Shown piece after piece: positions 1 to 11,233 of a stretch of 64,000 nucleotides of DNA. Origin of the DNA: Phaeotremella fagi (taxonomy: Eukaryota; Basidiomycota; Tremellomycetes; Tremellales; Phaeotremellaceae); assembly GCA_001599715.1 (NCBI GenBank), contig BCHU01000006.1:434001-498000 (forward strand). The letters run 5' to 3'. The notes under the pieces are model-generated. The model saw nothing but the letters and a program-made list of their open reading frames with translations. It searched no databases and was not told where the DNA came from. The translations under genes were made by a program, and so were the position numbers. The stretch's first letter is position 1. Every line of letters begins with the position of its first letter.

Positions 1-636
1 TGCTTCATTGTATGACACACGCCCCATCTCCCCTTCCCCACGACTAAAACTGACATCAAACGTTCGTTAGCGCCGCAATGAGAGCCTACGAGAATCACGA
101 AGCAGCCAACGGGTAAGTCGACCATCCCACCACCCAAAGTTTCGCTCTCACTCACACCCCCCAGTAAACCTCAATCCTGGGCACTAGGCAAAGAACTCAT
201 AGCTGGATTCGCCGGTGCCGAAGTTGACAAATTGATCGAAACCAAAGGTTTAGACGAGGTCGACGCCCTTCGTGCTAAACACGAAGCTAAGGAACAAGCT
301 GCTCACGCTTTGGCTAATTCTCAACAATACGGTCAACAGAATTATCAACGTGAACAGTATGGTGGTCCACAAGGTGGTTATGGCGGACCTCAAGGTGGTT
401 ATGGTGGACCTCAAGGTGGTTACGGTGGACCACAAGGTGGTTACGGTGGTCCTCAAGGTGGTTACGGTGGACCACAAGGCGGCTACGGCGGACCTCAAGG
501 TGGCTACGGAGGTCAAGGTGGTTACGGCGGTGAAGGTCGTCACCACGAATCCCGCGAGGAGAGACGTGAAGAAAGACGTGAAGAGAGAGAAGAAAGAAGA
601 GAAGAGAGAAGAGAGGAAGGTGGTGGTCGTTGGTAG
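1..636 (+). CDS. CipC-like (DUF3759) protein, 5' end cut by window edge
   Basis: Three exons are visible: 1-9, 71-112 and 165-636, with introns 10-70 and 113-164. The joined frame reads ASF-AAMRAYENHEAANG-KPQSWALGKELIAGFAGAEVDK, then a short charged segment. This matches the conserved core of fungal CipC/DUF3759 proteins, small proteins induced by stress or antibiotics with unknown biochemical role. The first exon(s) lie left of base 1. Downstream of the core are seven tandem YGGPQGG heptads (358-504), then an Arg/Glu tail made of EERRE repeats, ending at TAG 634-636. A Gly/Tyr/Gln-rich tail is not something I associate with the basic family and looks like a lineage-specific low-complexity extension. 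The family call rests on the core only; the role of the tail is unknown. The gene converges on the polymerase epsilon subunit gene. Confidence 0.75.
358..504 (+). repeat. 21-bp coding minisatellite (YGGPQGG x7)
   Basis: Seven in-frame copies of a 21-bp unit encode YGGPQGG, followed by shortened copies (YGGQGG) up to about 540. Copies differ mainly at third codon positions, so the array is either not very recent or is held by selection on the protein. Confidence 0.9.
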
Positions 637-1025
637 TTATCTTGGATCGCTTTTGATTTCATGAACGTGCGTGTAGGAAATTATGAAACGGAAGGGATAG
701 ATGGTACGGTAGAGTGAAAATACAATGAATGCAAACGTGATTTTTGTGGTGTTATTTATTAGTGGCATTGATTAAGTGATATATTGCTTTTAACCTTTTG
801 GTTCATATGGTATGTCTGAAAACGAGGACCTGATGACAGGGTGTTTTGAATTCACAGACATGTACTTGTAATTTGTGCTGTCCCATTCTACGTTGAAACG
901 AGTAAACGCCAGAGTCATCTTATGAGAACCATCAGGATCCATAATGAACATTAGATACGTAGATACAATGACCAAAAAAATACGATATTATACAACGAAC
1001 ATCAAATAAAAATCTGTCTATAATC
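637..1025. other. Convergent 3' intergenic region
   Basis: This lies between the stop codons of the CipC-like gene (+) and the polymerase epsilon subunit gene (-). It is AT-rich and holds only short, non-conserved-looking open frames (for example minus 790-975). I see no RNA gene or repeat. Confidence 0.6.
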
Positions 1026-3361
1026 TTAATCAAGAGTCAAAGCACTAAACCCCATATCAGCAAACCATACCGTCTCCCTCGCAAGCTCTTTACTCACCTC
1101 CTTTCACTCCTCCTAGTAGCAGGATAAAACATTGACCATTCGAATTCCCCACCTTCACCCCCATCTCCACCTCCAGACACGAATCGTCCCGGATTGAAGA
1201 CGTGACATCCTTCATATGTCAATTCGTATCTTTCATGTTTATCTGCTAGAATAACCTTGGGGTGGGTCAGTATCATAGTTTGATAATATGTGTGGTGGAT
1301 ACCCACGGAACTTGGCATTGGATATAATCTTAGGGCATGGTCGTATTCCCATAACGTCGGTCTGATGTTGATAGGTAAAGGTGATAGATGGATTTGATCC
1401 AAGATAGTTTGGACGAGCTACCGTGTGTCAGCTATACCCCAAGTTTGTTGACGACAGCTGAACCCACATAACGTTTCATATCAGCTCCCCCAGTCTTCTC
1501 TTTCACACCAACCAAATTCCTAACCATCCGACCCATCAAATCTTCCCTACAAACAACCAATTCCATACCGAAATAACGTATCCTACAAGGATTACTAACG
1601 AATCTAGCGTTAGGTATTCTAGATGTTAATCTTGATGTGAAACTTGTTGGGATAGGTGGTCGGGGTAGGTTTTGGGATGACCAAGGATCTAGGGGTCCTG
1701 GTACGAAGATGAAATGGGAGGTTTGAAGGAGTGGGAATGATAGTAGTAGATCTGTTAGAGCGTTGAATCCGTCTTATAACAAGGGTTAGTTGAGTTGCAG
1801 GGTTTACGTTGAGTTCGGGTTTAACTCACTCGTATACCTCTTCAAACCTCCTTCGCCTTCCCAGCCCTTTTGACAGAAATTCCCGCACAGTATAAAAGCC
1901 ATCGGACGAAATTCTACTGCTTCAGCATATCCCTCGAATAGTTTCTTCAGCGCAGGTAAAGCTCTTGGATGATCCAGCCAAACATCTGAAAGGATGACGA
2001 AAGAAACTTGTGTATTGGCAAGCACCGTTGGGATGTATTTTTGCTGCATTGGGTGTTAGACGTTAGTAAAAAATGTATCATTTGGTGAAAAACACTAACC
2101 TCTTCTTTTAATGACATTGCTCCACCTCCTAGGAAATCCGTGTGTCCATGTAATCCTCTAATTGAATTAGCACACTCAACCTAAACATCCAGACTCACCT
2201 AGCAATATCTCTCTTCTCACTTGGAGGGTGTCCCATAGCTAGCACTCTAACAGTTTCTTCAATGGTATATTCCCCTTCGATCAAAACCATACATCCCTCC
2301 GTAAAGAATCCCTCTCCTGGAACCTAGATATAAAAGTTAATGGATGTTGCCCCTTCAAATTTTCTCTTAACTCACGGCATCTTCCATATCAAGTACCACC
2401 CTGCCATCACCATCTTCCAAACACAATTTACCCTCTGGATCTCTTGATAACATACCAAAGAGAAGGAACAGTTGACCAGCTCTTCCAAGAAGATTCCGTG
2501 TCGAGGTGAGCTATAGACGTGGTAAGTGTATGAACATCATGGAAAGAGTTTAATATTACCTTGAGATAATTCGCTCGATCGTGTCCACCTATTGCGGGCG
2601 GTGTGAAATTTTCATTACGCAATATGATCTATTCCTGTTAACTCTTACTCCATAGTCGAACCTCACCTCTTTGATAATTCCCCAACGTTCCCTCAGGAAA
2701 GCAGCTCTACTCATAGCCTGACCAGCGATTGAGGGTTTGAATTTAGCACTACCCCAAGTCAGTTATCACGAGGTTCTGTCTGCAGCTAAGACGCAACTTA
2801 CGTAGTGAATCCCCCTCTAACCGAATCGAATCTGACAGCAGGCATGTCAAATGAATCCACAACCGAGAAATGAGCTTCGATATTGATCTCCGATGGGTCG
2901 GCTTCATTCGAATCGTCCGTTGTCTAATGTAAGCATTTAGAAGAACGATGAGAAAACTCACTCTTAGTTGTAAGATCTCATAAGCTTTCTTCAATGCTGG
3001 TAGTGAAACTAAAGATGACGGGTCTGATGGAGTCGTTAGCTTCCTGAACAAATTCATGGGATTAACAGCTAACCTTCGCCTTTAAGATATTCTCTCGCCC
3101 AGAATTCCAATCCTAGTACCCATTCATGCTCCGGTATTTCGTTCTTCATATGATGTCAGCTAATGAACAAACGATCCAATTCATTAGTTGACCTACCTCT
3201 AACAAAATCTCTTCAATATAAGTCAAAGCAGCAGCTGGTAAAGTCAAAGAATGTTTCGTTGAAAATACCTAACCCAATGGTCAGCTTTCATTCCATGTCG
3301 CCGACCAAAATGGATACGTTACCTTTACGATAGCGCTTCTCATCTGTGATTTTATAGCCAT
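1026..3361 (-). CDS. DPB2: DNA polymerase epsilon subunit B (Dpb2/POLE2)
   Basis: This is the non-catalytic second subunit of replicative DNA polymerase epsilon, which links the polymerase to the CMG helicase. The N-terminal frame ([13 protein letters not shown], then [15 protein letters not shown] and TYIEEILLE after a short intron) matches the small N-terminal helical domain. The middle has [10 protein letters not shown]; the inactive phosphoesterase domain shows [20 protein letters not shown] and FILCGNFC. The C-terminus has [20 protein letters not shown], then [20 protein letters not shown] and NPGRF. At least nine short introns are evident. The last splice (donor gtgagt near 1107, acceptor at 1045-1046) replaces a premature SERR stop by SERSALTLD ending at 1026. 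Start 3361 is chosen because it begins the conserved domain; an in-frame ATG at 3514 would add 51 residues of unconvincing sequence. Confidence 0.9.
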
Positions 3362-3690
3362 CCTGGAACTGTTTATTTGACTTGTTGACAGGGATTTCAG
3401 ACTTTCTTCGTCGATTTTTGTCGAAATATTGATTATATCGAAATTGGAAAACCACACGCGTGAATGATCGACCTCCACCTCGCGTGGGAGGAAAGAGGGA
3501 GTGCCACTCGACAACCAAATTCCTATTTCCGAGATAAAAATTAGGCGCTCTGACCCCCCTACTTTGTTTGATAATTAGGCGTGCGACTCACCTTGCTGTT
3601 CGTAGATTACAATGGATGATGACCATGAATTAAAGGTTTTCGAGCAAGTTTACATTCAACATCTATACATTATCACATATATAACTCATC

Positions 3691-6354
3691 ATGGCTCAAA
3701 GGAAATTATTAGGTACGTGACTCTTCACCGAACATCCGTTATCTAGAACTAACCTCAACCCTCCCCTCCTCCTCTAACCAACTCCCACAATCCCAACTTG
3801 ACCCTCCAGCCGAAGTCGACAGAACGCTGAAAACAGTTGCTCAAGGTGTTGAATTTTTCGATTCAACATTTGAGAAACTGAGTCATGCCAACAATTCAAC
3901 TCAGAAGGATAAATTTGAACAAGATCTCAAAACTCAGATCAAGAAGTTACAGCGATTGAGAGATCAAATCAAAAATTGGTTGGGTAGTAATGATATAAAA
4001 GACAAGAGTGCTTTACTGGAGAATAGGAAGATCATCGAAACGGTAGGTGTCGTTCTTATCATCGACATTGTAATCACACCTAACATCCTATCCAGCAAAT
4101 GGAACGTTTTAAAGCTTTGGAAAAAGATTTGAAAATGAAAGCATTCTCTAAAGAAGGTTTAATAGCTGCTGCCAAATTAGATCCAGCGGAGAAAGCTAAA
4201 AGAGATACGATAGATTGGATAGGGACGACGACCGATGAACTATCTCGTCAAATCGAACAGACTGAAGCTGAAGCTGAAAGTTTACAGGCTACTGGTAAAA
4301 AGAAGAAACAGGCTGGTGATAGGTTAGGTGAATTGGAAACTCTTAATGAAAGACGGACATGGCATATTGGGAGATTGGAAGTCGTTCAGCGTATGCTTGA
4401 AAATGGTCAATTGACAGTTGATCAAGTTGAGAGTGTTCAGGAGGATGTCAAATACTTTGTCGAGGCTAATACTGTGAGTTGTGTCTCTTAACTCATGAGA
4501 TGATCCTTCTGACACGACGTTTAGGAGGAAGACTTTGATTTCGATTCTGGGATGTACGACGATCTCAACTTACAAGATGAGGATGTGGATTACATGCAAG
4601 ATTACTCTCAAGCTGATGATATGTCGAATATGGATTCGGCTTCTGTGACTGATGGTGGAGGTAAGCTTTTGTTTTTTGGCAGAAGATGGTCATGCTGACA
4701 AGGAATTGAAGATGCACCAAAAACACCTGCGAAGGAAGAGAAGAAAGCTGTCAAGACTACACCTGCGGAGGAATCACCCAGTCATGTAAGCTATCTTTCA
4801 GTCTTCACTCTTCAATCTAACTTACATTATTTAGCCACCGAGTCCTGTTGCTGCAAGGAAGGTTCCATTGAAGAGTGAGTGGAGACATCTACAGTTCTAT
4901 CAGGCTTTCACTAACATCTCTATAGAGCCCACACTGGAAACCAAACCAGAGAGTGAGTTTGATATTTGATTCTGAGCTGAAATTTTCAGCAGCCGTCAAA
5001 ACACCTACCAAATCTGCGTCAATCGAACCACCAGCTGCACCAGCATCAGCACCGAAACCAGCAGCACTTCCACCTATCAGATACGCAGCCGCAGCAGCTG
5101 CTGCTGTTGCACCAACTGCTGTACCAGCTGTGACTTCACCATCGACATCGACAATTCCCGTACCAGCCGTTACGTCTGCTACTGGAACACCTGTTGAAAC
5201 ACCCCCTGTACCCAAAACTGAATCACCTGCTCCTATCACTGAAGAAGTTGAAAGTCCTGCCGTTGTTCCTGCTGTTCCAGTTTCGGAAGGTGAGTATCAT
5301 ACTTTACTTCATTGAAGTTATACTGATCCCAGTATTTATAGCTCCAACAAACGTTAGTCACCGATATCATTGGTTTGCAATCACTTACTAACTTCTAATA
5401 GGGTCATCCACCACCTCCACCTCCAGGATTGGTTGCATCAACAGTACCAGCACCTTCACCAGTCTACGCACCTGCAACAACAAACGGTACGAATCCTCCC
5501 CCCTCAGCGTCAGCGTCAGCATCAGTGCCAGTATCAGCCTCAACATCGGCATCAACATCTCAAATCCCACCGCCACCTCCTCCACCTGGATACGCTCAAC
5601 AAGCAGAATCATCAAGAACGGGAGCTAGCAAAGGTAGTCCCAGAAAGGAACAGGGTGTTTTGGGTAACCTCATATCAAGTTTCGATATGGCAAAGGAAAT
5701 CTGTACGTTCCAAAGATGGTGTTGATTACGGGTGCTGATACATCATAGCTGAACGAAGGGCTAACGACGTTAACGAGCTTCATTCAGCTTTGGAGGTCAG
5801 CTATCAAAACGCTCCTCAACAGGTTGATGCTGAACCGTAAGTTCTTCATTGATGTATGAGTATCAAACTCAAACCATACCTTTAGACCAAGATATTACCA
5901 TCCAAGAAATCCAGTTACCACACCTTCATACTATCCTCAACACAAATTACCTTTATTAGAAGATAAAAACATTTACTCAAGATTCGAATTAGACCAATTG
6001 TTCTACATCTTCTATTACATGACTGGAACATATGAACAGTAAGTTTAAACCTACATCTCGTGTGAGACATGATTAATCACCCACTGGAATAGATGGCTAG
6101 CTGCAAGAGAACTGAAAAGACAATCCTGGAGATTCCATAAACAATATTTAACATGGTTCCAACGTGCCCATAACCCCCAAGCTATAACTGAAGATTACGA
6201 ACAAGGTGGATACTTTTATTTCGACTGGGAGAACTCTTGGTGTCAAAGAAAGAAATCTGATTTCAGGTTTGAGGTGGGTTCAACAGACTATTGACTAGAT
6301 TTTTGAACCTCAACTGATTTGGTTTATTAGTATCGATGGTTATCTGATCATTAG
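3691..6354 (+). CDS. NOT3: CCR4-NOT complex subunit Not3/Not5
   Basis: This is a scaffold subunit of the CCR4-NOT deadenylase/transcription complex (cytoplasm and nucleus). Exon 1 is MAQRKLL, then [20 protein letters not shown], the signature N-terminal Not3 coiled-coil domain. It continues through long Lys/Glu-rich helices (4099-4470) with phrases such as [20 protein letters not shown]. The middle is low-complexity Pro/Ala/Ser/Thr-rich sequence (about 4700-5650), cut by many small introns. The C-terminal NOT box is clear: [32 protein letters not shown], then [20 protein letters not shown] and TWFQRAH, with [15 protein letters not shown], ending YRWLSDH at TAG 6352-6354. Both conserved ends are present, so the gene looks intact. 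One locus for both names is usual outside budding yeast. Confidence 0.92.
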
Positions 6355-6627
6355 GGTATCTCTGTTTTTCCATGCAGTACGAGCTAGTTTATGTATAAAG
6401 ATATAAATCTTAGGTCTTTTGATTGAGGGTTGAGCAATTTGATTGAAGTTGTTTGTTTGGTGATGGAAGCTAAAGGTCTAACTAAGGATATGATACATGC
6501 TAACTACAAAGAAGATTTGTACGCTAAGCTGACTAGACGGAAGAACGATCTATCCAGTTGTATAAAGAGTTAATAAGACTACTCGACACCTCACCCAATC
6601 ATCTACAAGAACCAGAAAACATTAGTA

Positions 6628-8923
6628 TCAGTCAACATCACACATAACAACATCCATCGACTGTTCCTGAAGACCCAAAATCCGATCGATCTCATTACTC
6701 GTACTGTGATGTTGACCAGATTGTACATATGTTCCAGGTTGTCCATCACCCTCACCGTCCGAAGGACGAGTTGTTTGCTCTTGAGGATGATCGTCATAGA
6801 GATCACTGAGTTGTTGTTCGTTTAAAGTAAGTGATGGATCTCTTTCGAGGGAATCTTGATTCTTCTGAAGAATTGGGTTGGGGTCGGGGTATGGGTCGAG
6901 GTATTCAGATAAATCCGGATCAATGAGGTGATGGATGTCCTGAAGTTGGTGGTGATCGGGATTAGGGTCGACTTGGAAATTCTCGATATCAGGGTTGGAA
7001 ATTTCCATTTCCATACCTATCATCGAATCCCCCTGATCTTGATTTATCAATCCAGATCCAGATCCAGATTCTCTGTGTACACTTCGATAAAGACTTTCAT
7101 ACATTTCCTCTGTAACGAAAGAATTTTCTTCCCCATTCAGTTTCATTATATATGTTCGTTCTGGAGATTTTGATCCTTGTCGTCCATGATCATTAGAGAT
7201 TGCTTTGGTGGGGAAGATTATACTACCGGCGGAATCTGTTTTAAGTTGGTCCAGATCGTCTGTGGGGTATCTCTGATAGACGAAATCGAGTTTGTTAACA
7301 GGTTTAGTCCTTGATTTCGGTTTTTGTTTAGATTTTGATTTGGGTCCAAGTTCATACTCCGTATCTGAATCCCAAACATCCTCAGAGTCATCAGGAACCA
7401 CCATCCCGTCTCTCCACGTACTAACACACTTCATCCGATCCATTTGATCGAGACGTTCAATCCCTATCCTAAGACTTTGTTTCTCCCGCCCACGCCCACG
7501 ACCGTGGTCGGGGGAGGGGTACGAACCGTCTCTCCCAGGTCGAACAAAATTCTTTGAAGGATGGGGATTCTCGTGATAAGCTCTAGATCTTGATAGAAGT
7601 GTCTTTGGTCTTCTGGAATGGGAATGGTACAGAAGAGGTGATGTGGATTTCTCATGTTTTCGAAAATATTTTTCGTCGGCTGAGGAGGCTGTCATGTCTA
7701 TCGGGTGGGTTGCAGTACCTTCTTTGGGGTTTCTTTTGGATTGGGACTTGGATTTTGGACGGGGGTCTGAGATTATTTGGAATTCGTGTTCTTCCTTGAT
7801 CTCCCGTTGACGATGTCGACGTCGATGTTTCCTGCTGTCCCCGGGAGATTCAATATCAATCCGTCTCTTCTATACGATTTATTAGTTCTTCGTCATCATG
7901 CGGGAACTAACTTTAACTGGTTTTGATCTTGTTAGACGCAAAGTCTCGAGTTGGGACGATGTACCGTACTTCCACCTGGCTTTAGTTTTTTTATTCTTTG
8001 ATACTTTGAGGACGGACTTACTTTGAAGATGAATGTTATGAATGGATTTTGGTTGGGATTGACTGTTGAGCGTATTCGTTTTAGACTGTTAGACAGGTCA
8101 GCTTATCTATAGAAAGCACCACCCTGTAAGCTGACCTATGAAATGGTGACTACCATATAGTTGTCAGTTGTTACCTCAGATATGGAGGGTCGACCAACTC
8201 ACAGTATCACCTTCATCAATGGAGTTCAAGTCATCGTCACCTGTAAACACTCAGTAGATGTCTTGAATACAACTCGACTTACCCTCCGCTCTCGATTTCT
8301 TTTCCGAAGCACTGAAGAATTTCAATGTAATTTCACCCATGAAATTCTCGTCCATTCGTTCACCAAGCTGCAATTTAGCCTAAAATCGAAGTCATTTCAT
8401 GGAATAAAAAACCAATAGAGCAACACCGACATACAGCTCTTTGAAAAACAAGTGGTTTCTCATGATCAACTCCAATCTTAACAATAACCTTCTTAAAACT
8501 CCTCGGAAGGAAATCATCAACAGGAATAAGAGTTTCATCGATAAACTGATTTTCATGCCAGAACTGAACTTTTACTGGGGTATCCTCGTGATTATAGGTG
8601 CCGTTTGATCTGGATGGATAGAGTTTCATATCGAGTCTTCTGAAATGGATTGAGAATTTCTGGGATTTTAGGGTACTGGTGAAGTTGGTTTGGACTTACG
8701 GTTTCGTCTGTGGATTCGATGTAGGTTTTGACTTTGCCTCGGTGGAGTTCTGAATTGGATTCATCTTGAGAGGGGGTTAGTTATTGATCGTTCAATGTTA
8801 CACGTCGACCGACAACTAACCTAAAACTTTTCTTTGGGAAACTACCCAAACCTGATGTCGATCAGCTGAATTTTTTGCGTGCGGAAAATCCCAGCTTACC
8901 TGGAAACCCTCGGCTGCTGGCAT
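6628..8923 (-). CDS. DUF7918-type domain protein with long disordered C-terminus
   Basis: The start ATG (8921-8923) begins MPAAEGFQVWVVSQRKVLG. The N-terminal exons join as HRGKVKTYIESTDET, then KFSIHFRRLDMKLYP, then TPVKVQFWHENQFIDETLIP, KPLVFQRA and AKLQLGERMDENFMGEITLK. This pattern (GF-VWV near the start, a K-FSIH strand, PLVF, then G-I-L/V) resembles the DUF7918 beta-sandwich domain common in basidiomycetes, whose function is unknown; the number is from memory. The frame works only if a 40-nt intron near 8651-8690 ends at the earlier of two AG sites; the later site leads to a stop. The rest, including the last large exon (roughly 6628-7870), is hydrophilic, rich in Asp/Glu/Ser/Pro/Arg, with basic stretches, and probably disordered. 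It converges on the Not3 gene. Confidence 0.65.
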
Positions 8924-9883
8924 GTCGTGAACAAGCCTAAAACGTCGATTTATCACGAAATCAGGAAGGAAGGTACGGTTGTATGGATCGCCAAATGTGT
9001 TGGTTGTCTTGGTAGATAGTCGAACAATGGATGATTAGCTTAGCTTGTCTGTCCTGGATATTGAAGAGATGGCTGAGAGGACACGCTTTGACCTTATTCC
9101 TATGGTCTCTAAGTCTCTTGTAAGACGAGGAACGAGAATGCCACTTGACAAATGCCACTTCGATAATTTTCTTCATCAAAAGCGCAATGATGGTAATGAC
9201 CACAGACATTTTCCACAGTTCAGTTAAAACCATATGCATGGAGGTATGAATACAGTACAAGACGATACGAGATCCAGAAGGATGTGGTATAAAGTTCAAA
9301 TCGTATAGGAGTCGAAAGTCCCCATACGAACATAATCAAATCTATCAAATCATCAACCCTAAGATCGAAGAGAATCAAGAATCAAGACCATTGAACAGAT
9401 ATACCCAGAAATAGAATGTATTTATATGACTCTAACCCCGCTCCGTTTCTATTCATAATGTGATAGTGAGAATGAATAAAGCATTGCTATCAATGCATCG
9501 GGGTTGAAGAAAGAGGACAACACAATTAGCATTTAGCGATTTGAGTGACACCCAAACCCAATGTGGCGGGATAAATTGAAATTAAATAGTCTCGAGAATA
9601 ATAAATTCCATTTTGTGATTTCAAGAAACGCCGCGAAATTCCGTTTGGTGTGGCGACGGCGTTGGTACCAAATTAAAGGTTTAATCAAATTGCAAACCTC
9701 CTCCTTCTCTTTCTTCTTTATCATTAAAATCGTATGTCAATCTAGAACATTTAGAAGTCGTTTCTTGTTACTGATCATAGGTTCATTCTTCATCTTATTC
9801 CTCCTTCACTCATCGACCTCAATTCTGATCGACATACGATATTCTTCATTCGACCACTTTACTTCAATTCAAATCTGTAGAAA
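8924..9883. other. Divergent intergenic region with RPS15 promoter and 5' leader
   Basis: This lies between divergently transcribed genes. The RPS15-proximal part has long pyrimidine tracts (about 9697-9720) as expected for a ribosomal-protein promoter or leader. A possible 5'-leader intron runs from a gtatgt donor at 9732 to an AG at 9779-9780; this is weakly supported. Open frames here (minus 8961-9299, plus 9561-9890) have no recognisable protein character. Nothing else was seen. Confidence 0.45.
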
Positions 9884-10910
9884 ATGGTAAGCCGCTTTTC
9901 TTGACTTGGATCTGGATTTGGATCTGGGATACGTTGGGACATTACAAAGTGGATACAAGGATGATTGGATGATGATCGAAAATGAAGATCTGGAAATGGA
10001 GACGATGAAGAAATTTGAACGAAGGAAATTCAGATCATCATTCAGTCGTCTGGCTACCCTTTGTTAACGTTCGAAACGATTCTGGATATATATCAAATGA
10101 TAGATTTTAGTATCATTCACTAACACCTTTCATCTCACAGGCTGAAGAATCCGCAGCAAAGGTCTCTAGATCCTTCAAAAAATATCAATACCGTGGTATT
10201 GAACTTGACAACCTTTTGGACTTGAGTAACGAGGATTTCATCAACGTAAGTTGGATTTTGATTTTTTGGGTACCAGGTGCTGTAGGCGGGAAGGAGAGAA
10301 GGACCTACCAGAGTGGAATTTTATCGTATCGAATACTGACTTGAACTTTTATTTCTATCTCTCTTTCAAAAATCACACCATATCGCTTTAATTCTACTTT
10401 TCTCCCACACCCACAGCTCGTTCACGCCCGTGCCAGAAGAAGGTTCCAACGTGGACTCAAACGTCGTCCATTAGGTCTCATCAAGAAACTCAGAAAATCA
10501 AAGAAGGAAGCCGGTCCCCACGAAAAGCCAGCTATGGTCAAAACCCATCTCCGTGACATGATCATCGTTCCAGAAATGATCGGTTCCGTCGTTGGTGTTT
10601 ACGTGAGTTCTCCCATCTTTTATCAGGGCTATGTTTTATGCTGATACAAAACCTCTTTTAGAACGGTAAATCATTCACTACCGTTGAAGTTAAACCAGAA
10701 ATGACCGGTCATTACCTTGGTGAATTCTCGTATGTCCCCTTTCGTCGTTGATATTGGATTCGATATTGATATAGATGATAGAATCACCTACAAGCCAGTC
10801 GGTCACGGTCGTGGTGGTGCCGCCGCCAACTCCAGATTGTATGTTTACCCCATCTAAAAAGTTATAATGAAAGATCACTAACGATGTTACCTAGCGTTCC
10901 ACTCAAGTAA
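9884..10910 (+). CDS. RPS15: 40S ribosomal protein uS19 (RPS15)
   Basis: Six exons: 9884-9886 (the ATG alone), 10141-10245, 10417-10602, 10662-10729, 10782-10838 and 10895-10910, totalling 435 nt or 144 residues, the normal family length. The product has [35 protein letters not shown], then [20 protein letters not shown] and [19 protein letters not shown], ending SRFVPLK. This is a head-domain protein of the small ribosomal subunit that contacts 18S rRNA near the decoding centre. A start codon isolated in its own exon is common in fungal ribosomal-protein genes and puts the long first intron (254 nt) directly after ATG. The two first introns are much longer than the window's norm. Confidence 0.97.
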
Positions 10911-11233
10911 ACAAATTATATTTTTTTATTTAGGTTGGATGGAGTTTGTGGTTTGTGGACTTGTATGAGATAGTTCAGGAGATGCCATTCTTTCTCGTAT
11001 TTGTTTTGGTTTTGGTGCGCAGGCAAGTTTTGCAGATTGCAGTGAGGGTGTTCGAGGTAGCATCTTGGTGATTTGTCCAGAGTTTTGATCGCTTTTCCTC
11101 TTCAAATATCAGTTCAGTTGTCGCGGTTCAATACTAGCTCATTCTAGTTGCATAAGAAGAAATCATAAATATAATCGTTAATAGAAGAAAATAAAGAATT
11201 GAACCCAATTCTGAAAGAGATCCATCCAACCCC
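10911..11233. other. Convergent 3' intergenic region
   Basis: This lies between RPS15 (+) and the RPC34 gene (-). It is T-rich after the RPS15 stop, as expected for 3' ends. No gene or RNA was seen. Confidence 0.6.

Noticed and set aside
250..546. Minus-strand open frame opposite the Gly-rich repeat
   Set aside because: Its repetitive Thr/Val/Leu composition is the mirror of the YGGPQGG repeat; the plus frame continues a recognised CipC-like core.
5370..5738. Overlapping plus and minus frames in the Pro/Ala-rich part of the Not3 gene
   Set aside because: They are by-products of low-complexity coding sequence; the NOT-box and N-terminal domain fix the real frame.
9561..9890. 109-codon plus frame just before RPS15
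   Set aside because: It reads through the pyrimidine-rich promoter/leader and overlaps the RPS15 start; composition (Phe/Leu/Ser/Ile) reflects T-rich DNA.
9887..10140. Possible C/D snoRNA in RPS15 intron 1
   Set aside because: An ATGATGA box is present near 9971, but no convincing CTGA D box or terminal stem follows.
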